Shown: positions 33,763-42,843, counted from the stretch's first letter. The stretch is 64,000 bases of DNA from Paraburkholderia silviterrae (GCF_004353915.1 NZ_SMRP01000001.1:403332-467331), one strand, 5' to 3'. Made by a program: numbers and translations. Notes: generated by a model not told the origin, from the sequence alone.

Positions 33763-35607
33763 TCATGCCTGTGCGATCGCCTGTGCACTCACCCCTGCGG
33801 CCCGAGCGGCATGTCTAGCTTCACACGCGTGCGCCCCGGCGCCGACTCGATGCTGAACGCGGCGCCCAGGCGCGCCGCGCGCGCGCATGCTGCGCATGCC
33901 CGCGCCGCCCGGCGCTGTTTCGCCGGCGTCGAACCCCACGCCATCGTCCTCAATCGCGAGACTGAGCGCGCCGCCTTCGCGGCGCAGCGTCACTTGCGCG
34001 CGCGTGGCGCGGCTATGCTTGAGCACATTGGTGAGCGCTTCCTGCACGATGCGCATGAGATCGAGCCCGTGCGCGCCGGAAACGCGGCAGGCGTCGAGGC
34101 CATCGAGCGTCCAGCTGCACGCCATGCCCTGCTGCTCGAAGCGCCGCATGAGCCGGTGCCTGAGCGCGCCGATCTGCGCGGTGAACGCATCGTCGCCGAG
34201 TTCGTGGCTCGACGCCGCGTCGACGATGATGCGCAGGTCGTCGCGCAATTCCTTGAGTATCGATAGCGAGCGCCCCGCCGGCAGCACGGGATTGCCGTAC
34301 TCGTGCTCCGCAATCGCGCTCACGAGCGTGCCGCCAAGCCCGTCGTGCAGATCGTGCGCGAGTTGCACGCGCTCGGCGAGGCGCGCATTCGCGATCTCCA
34401 GTTCGTGCTGGCGCGCGAGCGTCTGCGCGAGCTCGCCGCGCGCCTGCGCGATGCCCTGGCTCAGGTCGTCGTTGTAGCGCTCCACGCGGCGCAGCGCGGT
34501 CACGAAGCGCCACGCGAGCATGAGCGCCATCGAGATCATCTGCAATTGCGCGGTCAGCGCACCGTAATAGAAGTTGTCGTCGAGCACGCCGAAGAACGAG
34601 AGCAGATCGTGCGCGCCCGCCGCAAAGAATACGGCCACGCTCGCCGCCACGATGCGTTGGTCCGCACGCCCATGGCGCCACACGAACGCGAGAAATGCGC
34701 CGCACGTCATGAAGAAAACGACGGCCTGCGCGATCGTGGTCACCGCGCGCGCGACGACAATGCCCGGTTCCGGCACGACCACGAGCGCCAGCACACCGAC
34801 CGCGACGAGCGACCAGAGCAGGCGCTCGATGCGCGGCAAGCGCCGGTCGCTGTAGCGCACGATAAACATCGTGAACGACGCGGTATAGACGAGCAGCGCC
34901 GCCGAATTCGCCCGCTCCCAACCGTGCGTGCCAGCGAATGGCCAGGGCGACCTGGCCACCTGATTGAGCGCCTCCCACCACCACGCGAGCGACATCACGC
35001 TAAACCAGCCGTAAGCCGATTCGCCGGGGCGCATGAGCCACAGCGAAAGAAAGAAGCAGCCGAGCGTGGCCGTGACCGCGAGGCTCACGAGTTGCAGGTC
35101 GTAGCGCATCGTGCGCGCGTGCGCCCAGGCGGCGGCCAGCGCGGGCGGATCGCCGATCGTGACCGTGCCCAGTCCCGGCTGGTACGCCGAGAGACCCGAG
35201 ACGCGCACGAGCAGCACGTTCTCGCCCGCATGCCGGAGCGCAGCAGGCAGGAGCAGGTAACGCGGCGTGTTCCATGCGCGGGTGAGCGGCTCCACAAGCG
35301 AGGCATCGCGCTGCAGCAGCGTGCCGTTCAGATAGATGGCGCCCGCCATGTTCAGATAGTCGACCAGCACCGCGAGAGCGCGCGCGTCGGCATCTTCGGC
35401 ACTGGCGGCGCGTTGTTGCCAGCTCAGCCGATACCACACCACGCCGTCGAACCGTGGCCAGCGCGTGGCCCAGACATCGGGCAGCGTCACGCTCACCCAG
35501 CCCGTTGCAGGCGCGCTCGTGGCGTCCCAGCGGCGCTGACGCGCGCGCTCAGTCACCGCATGTGCAGCGCGCGCGGCAGCTCGCTTCGACTCAGCGAGCT
35601 GCCGCAC
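33763..35607 (-). CDS. Membrane sensor histidine kinase (NarL-type HisKA_3) with frameshifted C-terminus
   Basis: As read, 614 residues. Residues 35-155 form a beta-sandwich sensor (DVWATRWPRFDGVVWYRLSW). About seven membrane helices lie at 165-370. The dimerisation box HDLHDGLGG carries the phosphorylated-type His418, and the HATPase has QEALTNVLKHS and EDDGVGFD. After GGAGMRSMRAR the frame shifts in a GC-dinucleotide tract at 33876-33886. Restoring two bases gives the expected tail (AARLGAAFSIES, then PGRTRVKLDMPLGPQG) with a stop at 33789. The observed tail is out-of-frame text. No signal peptide is visible at the N-terminus, and a stop precedes the GTG, so the 5' end may also be altered. 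No response regulator gene is adjacent. Confidence 0.75.
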   Translation of the reverse strand: MRQLAESKRAAARAAHAVTERARQRRWDATSAPATGWVSVTLPDVWATRWPRFDGVVWYRLSWQQRAASAEDADARALAVLVDYLNMAGAIYLNGTLLQRDASLVEPLTRAWNTPRYLLLPAALRHAGENVLLVRVSGLSAYQPGLGTVTIGDPPALAAAWAHARTMRYDLQLVSLAVTATLGCFFLSLWLMRPGESAYGWFSVMSLAWWWEALNQVARSPWPFAGTHGWERANSAALLVYTASFTMFIVRYSDRRLPRIERLLWSLVAVGVLALVVVPEPGIVVARAVTTIAQAVVFFMTCGAFLAFVWRHGRADQRIVAASVAVFFAAGAHDLLSFFGVLDDNFYYGALTAQLQMISMALMLAWRFVTALRRVERYNDDLSQGIAQARGELAQTLARQHELEIANARLAERVQLAHDLHDGLGGTLVSAIAEHEYGNPVLPAGRSLSILKELRDDLRIIVDAASSHELGDDAFTAQIGALRHRLMRRFEQQGMACSWTLDGLDACRVSGAHGLDLMRIVQEALTNVLKHSRATRAQVTLRREGGALSLAIEDDGVGFDAGETAPGGAGMRSMRARGAPGRRVQHRVGAGAHACEARHAARAAGVSAQAIAQA

Positions 35608-35662
35608 AAGACCTTGTCAATGCTGAGGATTCCAACACATCGCGTCCGCAGCATTTCATACG

Positions 35663-35696
35663 AAAACGCCGCACGAACGCTTCCGTTCGTGCGGCG
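35663..35696 (-). terminator. Intrinsic terminator of the DUF4148 gene
   Basis: On the minus strand a perfect 12-bp stem (CGCCGCACGAAC with GTTCGTGCGGCG, 6-base loop) is followed directly by TTTT. It lies about 85 bases past the stop of the DUF4148 gene and upstream of the sensor kinase gene, separating the two transcripts. Confidence 0.8.
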
Positions 35697-35779
35697 CAAC
35701 GCGCTCGCGCACGTCATACCCGCGCGTATCAGCGCGGCTTCATTGCCTCATCGTGCCATGAAGCAGCGCTCACGCGAGC

Positions 35780-36082
35780 TCAATGCACCATGCGCACCGG
35801 CGCCGAGTAGCTGCTCGCCTCACCGCTTTGCGACGTGCCTTCCATCGAAGATCCATAGCCGCTGCTGTCACGGGCGTCCAGACGCGCCTTGGCAGCCTGG
35901 TAGTCCGAGGGATAGAACGGAGACGCCACGTTCGGCCGCCAGCCCACCGACTCGAGCGCCTTGAGTTCGTTACGCACCTGGTCGCGCGTGACAGGGCCAT
36001 TTTCGGGTTGCGACTGAGCGAAAGAGACGGCCGGCACCGCGAGCACGGCGGCAAGCGCAACAGCCTTGATAAGCGACTTCAT
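35780..36082 (-). CDS. DUF4148 small secreted protein
   Basis: A 100-residue exported protein with signal peptide MKSLIKAVALAAVLAVPAVSFA and the family body TRDQVRNELKALESVGW, then SPFYPSDYQAAKARL. DUF4148 proteins are abundant in Burkholderia and relatives; function is unknown. A strong GGAGGT ribosome site precedes the ATG. It is a single-gene unit with its own intrinsic terminator. Confidence 0.9.
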   Translation of the reverse strand: MKSLIKAVALAAVLAVPAVSFAQSQPENGPVTRDQVRNELKALESVGWRPNVASPFYPSDYQAAKARLDARDSSGYGSSMEGTSQSGEASSYSAPVRMVH

Positions 36083-36205
36083 GACAGTACCTCCGGTAAC
36101 TTGATGTATCGGTCGGGCCCAAGCCGCAAACCGTTAGATACAGTGTAGAAACCCCGGAGCGCGGGATAAATGGTGGCGCGGCGAATTCACTGTTTTCGCA
36201 GAACG

Positions 36206-36211
36206 TATAAT
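36206..36211 (+). promoter_or_regulatory. Consensus -10 element upstream of the SBP56 gene
   Basis: A perfect TATAAT lies 134 bases before the SBP56 start on the plus strand. A -35 box is weak (AATTCA or TTCACT at imperfect spacing). A plus-strand promoter is plausible since the neighbouring DUF4148 gene points away. Confidence 0.4.
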
Positions 36212-36344
36212 CGCGCGCCTCATCACCGTGGCTCATAAGCTTCTTTGCGCCAGGAATAAAGCGCCGCAACGCGGAGCCCGGCCTGCAAGCACGCGCGCAC
36301 GGGTGCAAGATAGGTGTTTCGGCACCCCCGAAAAGGAGCTTGCG

Positions 36345-37739
36345 ATGGCGACATGGAAGCCTGATCCCAGCTTTTACCCTTCCGCACGCCTGGCGGCCAT
36401 GGCGACACCTGAAACGCTCGCATGGGTCGCGAGTTTCGATCCCACCAGCCGCGTGCCCGACTCGCTCGACGTGGTCGATCTCGATCCTGGCTCGCACGAG
36501 TACGGCCAGATCGTGCATCGCCTTGCGATGCCCAACAGCGGCGACGAACTCCATCACTTCGGCTGGAACGCGTGCAGCTCGTGCCTGTGCCCCAACGCCC
36601 CGCACGCGCATACCGAGCGGCGCTACCTGATCGTGCCCGGAATACGCTCGTCGCGCATTCATGTCGTCGATACGAAGCCCGACGCGCGCCGCCCGAAAAT
36701 CGTGCGCGTACACGAGCCGGAGAGCGTCGCCCAGCGCGCCGGTTACACACGCCCCCATACGGTGCATTGCGGGCCGGACGGCATTTATGTGACAGCGCTC
36801 GCCAACGCCGAAGGCGAAGCGCCCGGCGGCATCTTCCTGATGGACCACGAAAGCTTCGACATCCTCGGCCAATGGGAAATCGAGCGCGGCCCGCAGCAGC
36901 TTGCCTACGACGGCTGGTGGCATCTCGGCTATGACACGCTCGTGACTAGCGAATGGGGCCTGCCCGCGACCTTCGAGAACGGCCTCGTGCCCGAAGTGCT
37001 GCTTGGGGGCCAGTACGGCCATCGGCTGCACTTCTGGGACCTGCACACACGCCAGCATAAACAGGTGCTCGACTTCGGCGCGGAAAACCAGCTCGTGTTC
37101 GAGTTGCGGCCCGCGCACGATCCCACCAAGCCCTACGGCTTCGTGAATTCCGTCATCAGCCTGAAAGATCTCTCGGCCTCGATCTGGCAGTGGTACCGCG
37201 ACGGCGACCAATGGGCGGCGCGCAAGATCATCGAGATTCCCGCCGAGCCCGCCGACCCGGAGAGGCTCCCGCCCCTGCTCAAGGGCTTCGCCGCGGTGCC
37301 GCCGCTCGTCACCGACATCGCGCTCTCGCTCGACGACCGCTTTGTCTATGCCGCATGCTGGGGCACGGGTGAACTGCGCCAGTACGATGTTTCGGACCCC
37401 GAAGATCCAACCTTGACGGGGAGCGTGCGTATCGGCGGAATCGTGTCGCGCGCCACGCACCCGCGCGCGCAAGGCCGCGCGCTGAACGGCGGCCCGCAAA
37501 TGGTGGAGGTGAGCCGCGACGGCCTGCGCGTGTATTTCACGAATTCGCTGTACGGCGTGATCGACGGGCAGTTCTACCCCGATGGCATCGACGGCTGGAT
37601 GGTGAAGCTCGACGCCGGCCCTGATGGCGGACTCAGTTTCGACGAACGTTTTTTCGTGGAGTGGCCCAAGACGCATCGCCCGCATCAGGTCCGGCTGGAA
37701 GGCGGCGACTGCTCGTCCGATTCGTACTGCTATCCCTGA
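36345..37739 (+). CDS. SBP56 family protein (selenium-binding protein / methanethiol oxidase type)
   Basis: The 464-residue product belongs to the SBP56 family, whose characterised bacterial members (MtoX) oxidise methanethiol to formaldehyde, H2S and H2O2. Recognisable parts are DELHHFGWNACSSCLCPN (paired cysteines and histidines), RYLIVPGIRSSRIHVVD, RPHTVHCGPDG, YDTLVTSEWG, GHRLHFWDL, CWGTGELRQYD and the end RLEGGDCSSDSYCYP. The ATG at 36345 follows an AAGGAG site. The protein lacks an obvious signal peptide, unlike some exported MtoX forms. A membrane protein gene follows after 47 bases. Confidence 0.88.
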   Translation: MATWKPDPSFYPSARLAAMATPETLAWVASFDPTSRVPDSLDVVDLDPGSHEYGQIVHRLAMPNSGDELHHFGWNACSSCLCPNAPHAHTERRYLIVPGIRSSRIHVVDTKPDARRPKIVRVHEPESVAQRAGYTRPHTVHCGPDGIYVTALANAEGEAPGGIFLMDHESFDILGQWEIERGPQQLAYDGWWHLGYDTLVTSEWGLPATFENGLVPEVLLGGQYGHRLHFWDLHTRQHKQVLDFGAENQLVFELRPAHDPTKPYGFVNSVISLKDLSASIWQWYRDGDQWAARKIIEIPAEPADPERLPPLLKGFAAVPPLVTDIALSLDDRFVYAACWGTGELRQYDVSDPEDPTLTGSVRIGGIVSRATHPRAQGRALNGGPQMVEVSRDGLRVYFTNSLYGVIDGQFYPDGIDGWMVKLDAGPDGGLSFDERFFVEWPKTHRPHQVRLEGGDCSSDSYCYP

Positions 37740-37786
37740 GTGCGCGCGAAACGCGCCAAGCAAGCGAAGGCACGAGGCGACGCGGC

Positions 37787-38470
37787 ATGAGCGGCCTGTT
37801 TGAGACATTCGGGACATTCGGCACATTCGGCGCGCACTGGGCCGCCTGGAGCGCCGTGATCGCCAGCGGCGTTTTTCACGGTGCGAATCCCGCAATGGGC
37901 TGGCTCTTCGCCACCGCGCTCGGACTGCAGCGCGGCAGCCGCACGGCCCTGCTGCTGGCGCTGCCGCCCATCGCGCTCGGCCATGCCGCGTCCATTCTGC
38001 TGTTCACGGGCTCGGTTGCGATGCTGGGCGCGTGGCTGCCTGTGCTTATGCACAGCGGCTTGCGCTGGGTGCTTGGCGCCCTGCTGATTGGCTGGGCCGC
38101 CTGGCAGCATGCCTGGGGGCACCGCCATCGCGTGCGCGTGGGGATGACGGCTGGCTTTTGTGGGCTCGCGGCATGGTCCGCGCTGATGGCCACGCTTCAT
38201 GGTGCCGGCCTCATGCTCATGCCCGCGTTGCTGCCGATGTGCGGCGGCGCGGCGGCGAGCGGCGGCGCTGGGGCTGCCGGGCCGCTTGCGATGTCCGTGG
38301 CGGTTACCGTGCTGCACACGGTCGTTACGCTTGCCACCACCGCAGTCATTGCGTTCGTTGCCTATGAATATGTGGGACTGGGCATGCTTCGGCGTGGCTG
38401 GATCAACTTCGACTGGCTCTGGCGCGTTGCGCTGGTAGCCACCGGGACGCTGATGATTGCGACGGCGTGA
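37787..38470 (+). CDS. Polytopic membrane protein downstream of SBP56
   Basis: A 227-residue hydrophobic protein with about six membrane helices. Conserved-looking histidines sit in SGVFHGANPAMGWLFA, GHAASILLF, ATLHGAGLML and AVTVLHTVVTLAT. I do not recognise the family by name. The close spacing to the SBP56 gene suggests co-transcription and a linked role, perhaps metal or sulfur compound handling, but the function is unknown. The start ATG at 37787 is chosen because hydrophobic content begins only there; a GAGG lies about ten bases upstream. Confidence 0.6.
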   Translation: MSGLFETFGTFGTFGAHWAAWSAVIASGVFHGANPAMGWLFATALGLQRGSRTALLLALPPIALGHAASILLFTGSVAMLGAWLPVLMHSGLRWVLGALLIGWAAWQHAWGHRHRVRVGMTAGFCGLAAWSALMATLHGAGLMLMPALLPMCGGAAASGGAGAAGPLAMSVAVTVLHTVVTLATTAVIAFVAYEYVGLGMLRRGWINFDWLWRVALVATGTLMIATA

Positions 38471-38492
38471 GTGGTGCGCATCGCGCTTCCAA

Positions 38493-38860
38493 TCACGTCC
38501 CAGCCGGGAAATCCGTCCCAAGGCTAGTTTCGCGCCACGCCTCGGTATCGGCCAGCGCCGCCCGCAGGCGCTGCGAGACCGCGTCCACACCAAACGCGCC
38601 CAATACCAGATGGCGAGGCGGTTTCCCCACTTCGGTGATGCGTATCATCGCCTGGGCGGCACGCGCAAGGTCGCCCGCCTGCTTGCCTCTGCCCTCAGCC
38701 GTGCGCTTCATGCGCGCGCCCGCCGTATCGGCATCGTCGGCGATCCGGTTCGGCGTCTGCACGAGCGAGCGGCCCGCCCGGTCCGTGCGGAACGGTCCAG
38801 GCTCCACGCAGGTCACCTTGATGCCGAGCGGCCAAGCCTGCGCGAGCAGCGCGACGCGCG
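38493..38860 (-). pseudogene. C-terminal fragment of a short-chain dehydrogenase
   Basis: On the minus strand the text PLGIKVTCVEPGPFRTDRAG and the following segment up to EAWRETSLGTDFPAGT match the C-terminal third of an SDR, with the typical VEPGPFRTD loop. The cofactor site and the catalytic Ser-Tyr-Lys are missing. Upstream of about 38860 the similarity ends abruptly where the nitroreductase leader begins. It is a 5'-truncated remnant left by a deletion or insertion. Confidence 0.7.
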
Positions 38861-38934
38861 CGGGCCATGTACCATACGGCGCTCGCGCTCGTGCGCAACG
38901 CATCGAACTGTATTTGCCGGAGAAGAACCCAATC

Positions 38935-39852
38935 ATGTCCACCGTCACCACGCCCGAAACGCCCGGCGCGGCCACGCTCAGCACCGAAAACACCGCAAGC
39001 CGCGCACGTACAGCTCACGCGGACCACGCGGACCACGCAACCGCCATGCGCGCCCTCGAAGCGCGCTACGGCGCGCCCTGGAGCGCGCCGCTGCCCGCCT
39101 GGAACGCGACGCTCGACTCGCTGCTCGCGCATCGCTCGGTGCGCAATTACACGAATCAGCCCTTGCCCGCCGGCACGCTCGAAACGCTGATCGCCGCCGC
39201 GCAATCGGCTTCGACCTCCTCGAATCTGCAGACGTGGAGCGTGGTCGCCATCGAGGACCCCGAGCGCAAGGCGCGGCTCTCGAAGCTCGCCGCCGACCAG
39301 TCGCAGATTCGCGAGGCGCCGCTCTTTCTCGTCTGGCTCGCCGACCTCAACCGGCTCGAAGCCGCCGCGCAGCGCACCGGCGCGAGCGCGGAGGGCCTCC
39401 ACTATCTGGAGACGCTGTTCGTCGGCGTGATCGACGCGGCGCTGGCCGCGCAGAATGCCGTGGTGGCGCTCGAGTCGCTCGGCATGAGCGCGGTCTATAT
39501 CGGCGCGATCCGCAATCAGCCGGAACAGGTGGCCGCCGAGTTGGGCCTGCCGCCGCGCGTGCTGCCCGTGTTCGGCCTGTGCGTGGGTTACGCCGATGAG
39601 TCGCGGCCCACGCAGGTAAAGCCGCGCCTGCCGCAGCCCGTTGTCCTGCATCGCGAGCAGTACGACGCGCCTTCGCAGCACGATGGCATCGCGCAATACG
39701 ACGACGTGATGGGCGCATTCCAGAGCGCGCAGGGCTTGAGCGCGGCGGGCTGGACCTCGCGCTCGCTCGCGCGCTGGCGCAGCCGCGAATCGCTGCATGG
39801 CCGCGACCGCCTGCGCGATGCCCTCCAGGCGCTCGGCTTCGAGCTGCGTTGA
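38935..39852 (+). CDS. Nitroreductase-family NAD(P)H-dependent flavin oxidoreductase (NfrA-like)
   Basis: The 305-residue product is a two-domain FMN enzyme of the nitroreductase A/NfsA-NfrA type. The FMN-binding motif LLAHRSVRNYTNQPLP lies at about 63-78, then SASTSSNLQTWSVVAIED, EAPLFLVWLADLNRL and SLGMSAVYIGAIRNQPE. The C-terminal extension (VFGLCVGYADESRPTQVKPRLP) fits the NfsA group. The ATG at 38935 has GGAG upstream. Function is probably reduction of quinones or nitro compounds; the physiological substrate is unknown. Confidence 0.85.
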   Translation: MSTVTTPETPGAATLSTENTASRARTAHADHADHATAMRALEARYGAPWSAPLPAWNATLDSLLAHRSVRNYTNQPLPAGTLETLIAAAQSASTSSNLQTWSVVAIEDPERKARLSKLAADQSQIREAPLFLVWLADLNRLEAAAQRTGASAEGLHYLETLFVGVIDAALAAQNAVVALESLGMSAVYIGAIRNQPEQVAAELGLPPRVLPVFGLCVGYADESRPTQVKPRLPQPVVLHREQYDAPSQHDGIAQYDDVMGAFQSAQGLSAAGWTSRSLARWRSRESLHGRDRLRDALQALGFELR

Positions 39853-39937
39853 GACGGTTCGCGCCAGTCGATACGATCCAGTTAGTTGAGCACACAACCA
39901 ATCGGCAAGTGAACAGGCAACCGAAGGAGCAACGCAG

Positions 39938-40849
39938 ATGAAGATCGCCATCATGGGCGCGGGCGCAGTGGGCTGCTTTTACGGCGCCATGCTCGCGCGC
40001 GCGGAACACGACGTCGTCCTGATCGGGCGCGCGCAGCACGTCGAGGCCATCGAGCGCGAGGGCCTGCGCCTCGAAGCGCTGACGTTCGACGAGCGCATCG
40101 GCCGCCCGCATCTCACCGCGAGCACCGAAGCAGCCGCCGTGGCCGGCGCCGATCTCGTGCTGTTCTGCGTGAAGTCGACCGACACGGAAAGCGCGGGCGC
40201 CTCGATCGCGCCCCACCTGCGCGCCGATGCGCTCGTGCTCACGCTGCAAAACGGCGTGGATAACGCCGAACGCCTGCGCACGGTGATCCCGCACGACGTG
40301 GCGGCCGCCGTCGTGTATGTGGCGACGGAGATGGCGGGCCCGGGCCACGTGCGGCATCACGGTCGCGGCGAACTGGTGATCGAGCCCGCGCGCGGCAGTC
40401 TGGCCGCCGCGCAAGCCCTGAACGACGCGGGCGTGCCCACCCAGATCTCCGCGAACGTGCGTGGCGCGCTCTGGGCGAAGCTCATCGTGAACTGCGCGTA
40501 CAACGCGCTTTCGGCGATTTCGCAGTTGCCTTATGGGCGGCTCGTGGAAGGCGCCGGCATACTCGACACGATGCAGGACGTGGTCGCCGAATGCGTGGCC
40601 GTGGCGCGCGCCGACGGCGTGACGCTGCCGCCCGACGTGGAAGCCGGCGTGCGCCGCATCGCCGAAACCATGCCGGGGCAGTACTCGTCCACGGCGCAGG
40701 ACCTCGCGCGCGGCAAGCGCAGCGAAATCGATCATTTGAACGGCTTCGTCGTGCGGCGCGGCGCGGCGCTAGGCGTGGCCACGCCGGCCAACCGCCTGCT
40801 GCATGCGCTCGTGAAGCTCATCGAGGACAAGGCGCACGGGGCAATCTGA
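39938..40849 (+). CDS. panE: Ketopantoate reductase family protein (2-dehydropantoate 2-reductase)
   Basis: The 303-residue protein has the Rossmann motif MGAGAVGCFYGAMLARAEHDV at the N-terminus, LFCVKSTDTE, LTLQNGVDNAERL and the catalytic-type Lys in RGALWAKLIVNCAYNALSAI, matching the ApbA/PanE family. PanE reduces 2-dehydropantoate to pantoate with NADPH in coenzyme A biosynthesis. Burkholderia genomes hold several paralogues, so this copy may act on another 2-keto acid. Confidence 0.85.
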   Translation: MKIAIMGAGAVGCFYGAMLARAEHDVVLIGRAQHVEAIEREGLRLEALTFDERIGRPHLTASTEAAAVAGADLVLFCVKSTDTESAGASIAPHLRADALVLTLQNGVDNAERLRTVIPHDVAAAVVYVATEMAGPGHVRHHGRGELVIEPARGSLAAAQALNDAGVPTQISANVRGALWAKLIVNCAYNALSAISQLPYGRLVEGAGILDTMQDVVAECVAVARADGVTLPPDVEAGVRRIAETMPGQYSSTAQDLARGKRSEIDHLNGFVVRRGAALGVATPANRLLHALVKLIEDKAHGAI

Positions 40850-40852
40850 AGC

Positions 40853-40879
40853 GTGCACCTTAGTGCACTTTGAGTGCAC
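40853..40879. promoter_or_regulatory. Three GTGCAC palindromes at 10-11-bp spacing
   Basis: GTGCAC occurs at 40853-40858, 40863-40868 and 40874-40879, one helical turn apart, in the short gap between the convergent panE-like and thioesterase genes. The core resembles the GTGCA/TGCAC motifs near the box promoters. The phased repeats are plain to see; binding by BoxR or any other protein is speculation. Confidence 0.4.
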
Positions 40880-40897
40880 TTTCGTCATGAAGCCGCC

Positions 40898-40923
40898 TGC
40901 GCCCCGCTGCACGCGGGGGCGCA
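40898..40923. terminator. Hairpin between convergent genes
   Basis: TGCGCCCC and GGGGCGCA form an 8-bp stem with a 10-base loop between the 3' ends of two convergent genes. There is no U-tract, so this is only a possible terminator. Confidence 0.4.
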
Positions 40924-40932
40924 AGCGGTGCG

Positions 40933-41397
40933 TCATGCGCCGGACGCTGCGCGTTCGAAGACGAGCAGCGTCGAAGTCGCCGATGCGTAGAGCTTGCCGG
41001 CGGCGTCCGTGATCGTCGCCTCGGTGAAGGCCGCACGGCGGCCGATGCTCAACACGCGGCCTTCGGCGCGCACGGGGCCGGTGCTCGCGGTCATGGGCCG
41101 GTGATAGGCCACCTTGAGCTCGAGCGTCGTGTAGGCCTGATGCGCGGCGAGACGCGAGTGCGCCGCGCAACCACAGGCGGAATCGAGCAGCGTGGCCGCA
41201 TAGCCGCCGTGCACCGTGCCAATGGGGTTGTACGCGTGCAGTCCCGGCACACCTTCGAAGACCACGCGGCCCTCCTCCACTTCTGCAAGGTTGAAGCCCA
41301 GCGTTTCGCCTATGGGCGCGATGCGGCCGCTCGCGAGCATGCGCTGCAGTTGTTCAAGGCCGGTGAGGCCGGCGGGCAATTCGGCAACGAGGTTCAT
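40933..41397 (-). CDS. PaaI-type hotdog thioesterase, box-cluster associated
   Basis: A 154-residue hotdog-fold acyl-CoA thioesterase. The signature HAYNPIGTVHGGYAATLLDSACGCA is at about 54-78, where the GTVHGG loop and the following Asp form the active site. The ATG at 41397 with GGAG upstream is chosen over a longer frame. It lies downstream of boxA on the same strand, 165 bases away. Such enzymes free CoA from aromatic or dead-end acyl-CoA esters, a sensible safety function beside the benzoyl-CoA pathway. Confidence 0.83.
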   Translation of the reverse strand: MNLVAELPAGLTGLEQLQRMLASGRIAPIGETLGFNLAEVEEGRVVFEGVPGLHAYNPIGTVHGGYAATLLDSACGCAAHSRLAAHQAYTTLELKVAYHRPMTASTGPVRAEGRVLSIGRRAAFTEATITDAAGKLYASATSTLLVFERAASGA

Positions 41398-41562
41398 TTG
41401 AAACGTGTCTCCGTCGGGTAGAGTGCGCGGCGCGCCTGGATGCACCCGAATGCAGCCGGCGCGCCAACGTCCCGACATGGTAACGCCTTACGAACGATCG
41501 TGCTGAAACAACCCGGCGAACCGAGGAGGCACTCTTTTGCTGCATGTGGCCCCGATACGGCC

Positions 41563-42828
41563 TCAATAAGTTTCGAGGTGCAGCCGCCCTTCGCGCTTGA
41601 GCCGCTCCCACAGCGCGTCCCACGCCATGCCATGCGCTTGCGCGATCTCGCCGAGCGCCTGCAGCACGCCGTCTTCCATGCCCTTGAGCCCGCACACGTA
41701 AATATGCGTGTTGCTGTCTTTGAGCAGTTGCGCCACGTCCACGGCGCGCTCGCGCATCGCATCCTGCACGTAGCGTTTGGGCTGCTCCGGCGTGCGCGAG
41801 AACGCGAGATTCGTGTCGATGAAGTCCTTCGGCAGATTCATCAGCGGTCCGAAGTAAGGTAATTCCTGCTGCGTGCGCGCGCCAAAGAACAGCATGAGCT
41901 TGCCCGTCGCGCCCTTGAGCCTGCGCCGGCGCCGGTATTCGGTCATTGCGCGCATGGGTGCGGAGCCCGTGCCCGTGCAGATCATCAGCAGATGCGAGTT
42001 CGGATGGTTCGGCATCAGGAAGGTGTTGCCGAACGGACCGATCACGCTCACCACGTCGCCCTTCTTCAGGTCGCACAGATAGTTCGAGCACACGCCATCC
42101 GCGGCGTTGCCGCTATGGTCGCGCGTCACGCGTTTCACGGTGAGCGAGACGTTGTTGTAGCCGGGCCGCTCGCCGTCGCGCGGGCTCGCAACCGAGTACT
42201 GGCGCGCGTGATGCGCGCGGCCGTCTGCGCTCGTGCCGGGCGCCAGGATGCCGATCGACTGCCCTTCGAGCACCGGAAACGGCATCGAGCCGAAATCGAG
42301 CACGATGTGGTGAATGTCGCTTTCCGTGGAGTCGTCCGTGAGCCGGTAGTTGCCCACCACGGTGGCCGTCGTGGGCGCCTTGTGCGTGTACAGATGCACA
42401 TAGGGCCGTGCCGCCGACCACGGCGGCACGGTTGCGCCGCGCACCATGTCGGAGCCGGAGCCGGGCGCTTCGTCGCTGTCGCTTTGCGTTGCGCCGGCCT
42501 GCGACGCGTTGGAAGCGTTGGACCCAGCCGATCCATCAGGAGCGCTCACGGTCGGATTCTGCGTGGGCAGTTCGTCCCAGCCGAACTGCTCTTCGATGCT
42601 GTACGCCTCGGCCTTGAGCACGTTGCGCCAGTTGTCGATCGCGCCGGTCGGGCACGGCGGCACGCAGGCCATGCAGGCGTTGCAGACGTCGGACTTGACG
42701 ACGTAATTGACACCGTCGTGCGTGATCGCATCGACCGGACAGGTCTCTTCGCAGGTATTGCAGCGAATGCAGATCTCAGGATCGATCAGGTGCTGCCTGA
42801 GAATCTCCACGGGAACCGGACCGCTCAT
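41563..42828 (-). CDS. boxA: BoxA, reductase component of benzoyl-CoA 2,3-epoxidase
   Basis: The 421-residue protein passes electrons from NADPH to BoxB in aerobic benzoyl-CoA epoxidation. Two ferredoxin-type clusters are at Cys20-23-26-30 ([12 protein letters not shown]) and Cys49-52-55-59 ([12 protein letters not shown]). An Ala/Ser/Gly-rich linker at about 95-130 leads to the FNR-like part, with the FAD motif RQYSVASPR, the nucleotide motif [12 protein letters not shown] and [12 protein letters not shown] near the C-terminus. It lies 15 bases after boxB. The linker is moderately longer than needed but otherwise typical. Confidence 0.95.
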   Translation of the reverse strand: MSGPVPVEILRQHLIDPEICIRCNTCEETCPVDAITHDGVNYVVKSDVCNACMACVPPCPTGAIDNWRNVLKAEAYSIEEQFGWDELPTQNPTVSAPDGSAGSNASNASQAGATQSDSDEAPGSGSDMVRGATVPPWSAARPYVHLYTHKAPTTATVVGNYRLTDDSTESDIHHIVLDFGSMPFPVLEGQSIGILAPGTSADGRAHHARQYSVASPRDGERPGYNNVSLTVKRVTRDHSGNAADGVCSNYLCDLKKGDVVSVIGPFGNTFLMPNHPNSHLLMICTGTGSAPMRAMTEYRRRRRLKGATGKLMLFFGARTQQELPYFGPLMNLPKDFIDTNLAFSRTPEQPKRYVQDAMRERAVDVAQLLKDSNTHIYVCGLKGMEDGVLQALGEIAQAHGMAWDALWERLKREGRLHLETY

Positions 42829-42843
42829 GATTGCCTCTGCCGT

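Noticed and set aside
40887..41170. Plus-strand reading frame after the GTGCAC triplet
   Set aside because: It is antisense to the thioesterase gene and has no ribosome site or family content.
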